Shown here: piece by piece, positions 62,420-64,000 of the stretch | Position numbering within the stretch: position 1 is the stretch's first letter | How the letters are laid out: the number at the start of each line of letters is the position of its first letter | Assembly: GCF_033558715.1 (NCBI RefSeq) | Contig: NZ_CP114606.1 | Coordinates: 1,240,001 to 1,304,000 of the forward strand | Length of the DNA stretch: 64,000 bases | Direction: 5' to 3' | Source of the DNA: Acinetobacter sp. YWS30-1 | GTDB taxonomy: Bacteria > Pseudomonadota > Gammaproteobacteria > Pseudomonadales > Moraxellaceae | Made by a program: the position numbers and the translations under genes | The notes under the pieces: generated by a model | What the model was told of the DNA's origin: nothing | Seen by the model: the letters and a program-made list of their open reading frames with translations, nothing else | The model's database searches: none

Positions 62420-63810
62420 TAATGCCAGTCAGTTAAGCAGACATTAGAAAAATGTAGTAAAAATGAGTGTATGCCAATACGCTCATTTTTTTATGACTTT
62501 ATCTGAAAATTTAGATTGTACTCTTCAACATTCTCTACCTTCACTTAGCCATTTCAGTGAATTCATTGATTTAAATTGGATTGAAGAGAGCCTGCGTCAA
62601 ACAGGTAAGGCTTCTATCAGGAGAAGAAAATTACCTGCCGAACATGTGGTATGGCTGGTGATTGGGCTTGCCCTGTTTCGAGATCAACCGATCGGGTATG
62701 TGGTAGAGCAACTAAAACTTGTGTTTGGTACCACAGAATATTGCGTTCCCAGTGCAGCAGTACAAGCACGACAACGCTTAGGGCGAGAGCCCTTGAATGC
62801 CTTGTTTTCTCTACTCAGCCAAGCCTGGTTTGAAGAATCCCAACAGCAATACTCAAACTTTCATGGCCTTAGTGTATGTGCTGTTGACGGGGTGGTTTGG
62901 TCTATGCCTTATACAGATGAGAATTTTGCACACTTTGGCTCATCTAAGGGTAAAACTGCGGTAGCACCTTATCCGCAAGTGAGAGCAACCTGTCTGGTGA
63001 ATACCAACACCCATGAAATCATTGATGCCCAAATAGGTAGCATGGATCAAGGTGAACTTACACTGGCAAATCGATTATGTCCTCCATCGCATAGTATTAC
63101 TCTGTTTGATCGAGCCTATTTTTCTGCTGATTTTCTAATAGGATGGCAAACACGTGCAGAGGCAAGCCATTGGCTTATGCGCGCAAAAGATAATTTACGC
63201 TATGAGATCATTAAGCGTAATTCCCAGCATGACTTTCATATCAGGATGCCAATATCAGCAAGAGCCAAGAAGCTGAATTCAACATTAGGGGATTATTGGG
63301 AAGCGCGTTTGATTGAAGTTGAGCAGGCAGGAAAAATTAGACGCTATATCACTTCATTAATAGATTCAAAGATATATCCACTGCTAGCCTTAGCAAAGCT
63401 TTATGCTCAGCGCTGGGAAATAGAAATGTGTTACCGAGAAATCAAAAGTGATTTACAGGAAAGTAAGCATTTGAGGAGCAAGCAACCTGATTTAATTTAT
63501 CAAGAATTATGGGGTGTCTTCATTGCTTATAATATTCTAAGAAGACAAATGAAATATATGGCTCAACGTGCAAAAGTCAGTCCTTTGAGAATCAGCTTTC
63601 ATATTGCATCTATCGGCATCCTTAATATATTAAGATTCGACTCTTTAGACTCCGCAGGGAATTTACCCAAACATCTAGAAAGTTTACTGGAGAAATCTAG
63701 GAGGTATGTTTTGCCTGAGAGGAGGGTTAGAAGTTGCCCAAGAGTTGTGAAAGGTAAACCACTGAAATACCCAAGAAAATGCCAGTCAATTTCTTAACTG
63801 ACTGGCATTA
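62420..63810 (+). mobile_element. IS4-family insertion sequence (1391 bp)
   Basis: Perfect 18-bp terminal inverted repeats TAATGCCAGTCAGTTAAG at both ends and an exact 11-bp target duplication TCCTGTAGGAG (62409-62419 and 63811-63821), typical of IS4. One intact transposase gene. It is inserted in the loop and stem of a terminator hairpin. Confidence 0.95.
62493..63797 (+). CDS. IS4-family transposase
   Basis: 434 residues from the ATG at 62493 (an ATG at 62463 adds ten). RRRKLPAEHVVWLVIGLALFRDQPIGYVVEQL at the start, catalytic Asp in AVDGVVWSMP, second Asp in ITLFDRAYFSADFL, and the Y-(2)-R-(3)-E-(6)-K signature in YREIKSDLQESK, a mark of IS4 proteins. The stop lies inside the right inverted repeat. 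Intact. Confidence 0.95.
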   Translation: MTLSENLDCTLQHSLPSLSHFSEFIDLNWIEESLRQTGKASIRRRKLPAEHVVWLVIGLALFRDQPIGYVVEQLKLVFGTTEYCVPSAAVQARQRLGREPLNALFSLLSQAWFEESQQQYSNFHGLSVCAVDGVVWSMPYTDENFAHFGSSKGKTAVAPYPQVRATCLVNTNTHEIIDAQIGSMDQGELTLANRLCPPSHSITLFDRAYFSADFLIGWQTRAEASHWLMRAKDNLRYEIIKRNSQHDFHIRMPISARAKKLNSTLGDYWEARLIEVEQAGKIRRYITSLIDSKIYPLLALAKLYAQRWEIEMCYREIKSDLQESKHLRSKQPDLIYQELWGVFIAYNILRRQMKYMAQRAKVSPLRISFHIASIGILNILRFDSLDSAGNLPKHLESLLEKSRRYVLPERRVRSCPRVVKGKPLKYPRKCQSIS

Positions 63811-63835
63811 TCCTGTAGGAGGCTTTTTTATACTT
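63811..63835. terminator. Right part of the interrupted terminator hairpin
   Basis: TCCTGTAGGAGGC followed by TTTTTTATA. On the minus strand, the gene at 63917 reaches this part first: only a short stem (TCC/GGA) remains and no T run follows, because the IS lies there. Confidence 0.75.
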
Positions 63836-63916
63836 GATTTTTTTGTCAATTAAATATCTATGAAGGACATTGCATAAATTACAAACAAAATAAAAAATTA
63901 ACTTCAAAAAAAGACT

Positions 63917-64000
63917 TTATTGAAGAAAAGGATCCTTCTTGATTAGCTTAATTTCTAGGTGAGTTAAAATTGCAATTAGAGCAATCAGTCCTGAAATTTC
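63917..64000 (-). CDS. C-terminal end of a small membrane protein (paralogue, cut by window edge)
   Basis: 27 codons plus TAA, entering from the right edge on the minus strand. The residues end EIKLIKKDPFLQ and follow a hydrophobic stretch (SGLIALIAILTHL), matching the end of the protein at 60023-60205 (EIKSWKSDPFRE) at about 12 of 27 positions. The 5' part lies beyond the window. The ancestral terminator of this gene is the hairpin split by the IS4-type element. Confidence 0.7.
   Translation of the reverse strand, partial: EISGLIALIAILTHLEIKLIKKDPFLQ

Overview
The window reads as chromosome of an Acinetobacter-type gammaproteobacterium (Moraxellaceae). The evidence is moderately low GC, an isolated gspL-gspM pair (type II secretion genes are scattered in this genus), an isolated PAAR-type T6SS cargo module, neighbourhoods such as cvpA-purF and rpsU-yqeY/tsaD, and IS982-, IS5- and IS4-type insertion sequences. 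The species cannot be fixed from this sequence alone.

Layout. 1-6.9 kb: end of a glutathione S-transferase gene, mdaB-ygiN quinone redox pair, a secreted protein, thiS-thiG, rpoH, a TusA-like gene, a cold-shock gene and a DEAD-box helicase. 7-14.8 kb: lipoprotein, nitroreductase, gpsA, sixA, gspL-gspM, pyrD, cvpA-purF. 14.8-22.5 kb: an M48-like membrane protein with a broken HExxH, a gene that looks like a cryptic psi subunit of DNA polymerase III (holD), a ghrB-like reductase, a BepA-like protease, yqeY-rpsU and tsaD. 22.5-26.3 kb: an accessory trio (double-domain Lrp regulator, MHS transporter, amidase) bracketed by two near-identical terminators. 26.3-29.7 kb: AAA ATPase, patatin phospholipase and an overlapping kinase-like gene. 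29.7-31.3 kb: seven tRNA genes in three units, two of them an almost identical Leu(UAG)-Trp(CCA)-Leu(UAG) cassette. 31.4-43.9 kb: metabolic and unknown genes, an M16 protease and two tandem CYTH-CHAD proteins. 43.9-44.7 kb: 0.8 kb of noncoding DNA rich in inverted repeats, then thiE, hemL and a GlcG-like gene. 47.2-48.8 kb: a compact T6SS cassette (PAAR, Tae4 amidase, Tai4 immunity). 49-54.8 kb: a degenerate EntB/BasF-like protein, a pseudouridine synthase, rapA, an orphan PAAR and a hydrolase. 54.9-57.9 kb: TetR regulator divergent from an electron-transfer/desaturase pair. 57.9-60.2 kb: a HAD phosphatase, a DUF1615 lipoprotein and a small membrane protein. 60.4-63.8 kb: three complete insertion sequences in a row, then the end of a paralogue of the small membrane protein.

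How genes work together. thiS, thiG and thiE serve thiamine synthesis. purF, pyrD and hemL are housekeeping biosynthesis. The TetR gene and its palindromes probably tune fatty acid desaturation. PAAR-Tae4-Tai4 is an antibacterial cargo/immunity module whose secretion machine lies elsewhere. The least explained material is the duplicated tRNA cassette with an atypical tRNA-Trp, the hairpin-rich gap before thiE, the kinase-like gene overlapping the patatin gene, the cryptic holD candidate and the carrier protein that has lost its phosphopantetheine serine. I did not find a CRISPR array, prophage or obvious multi-gene defence island.
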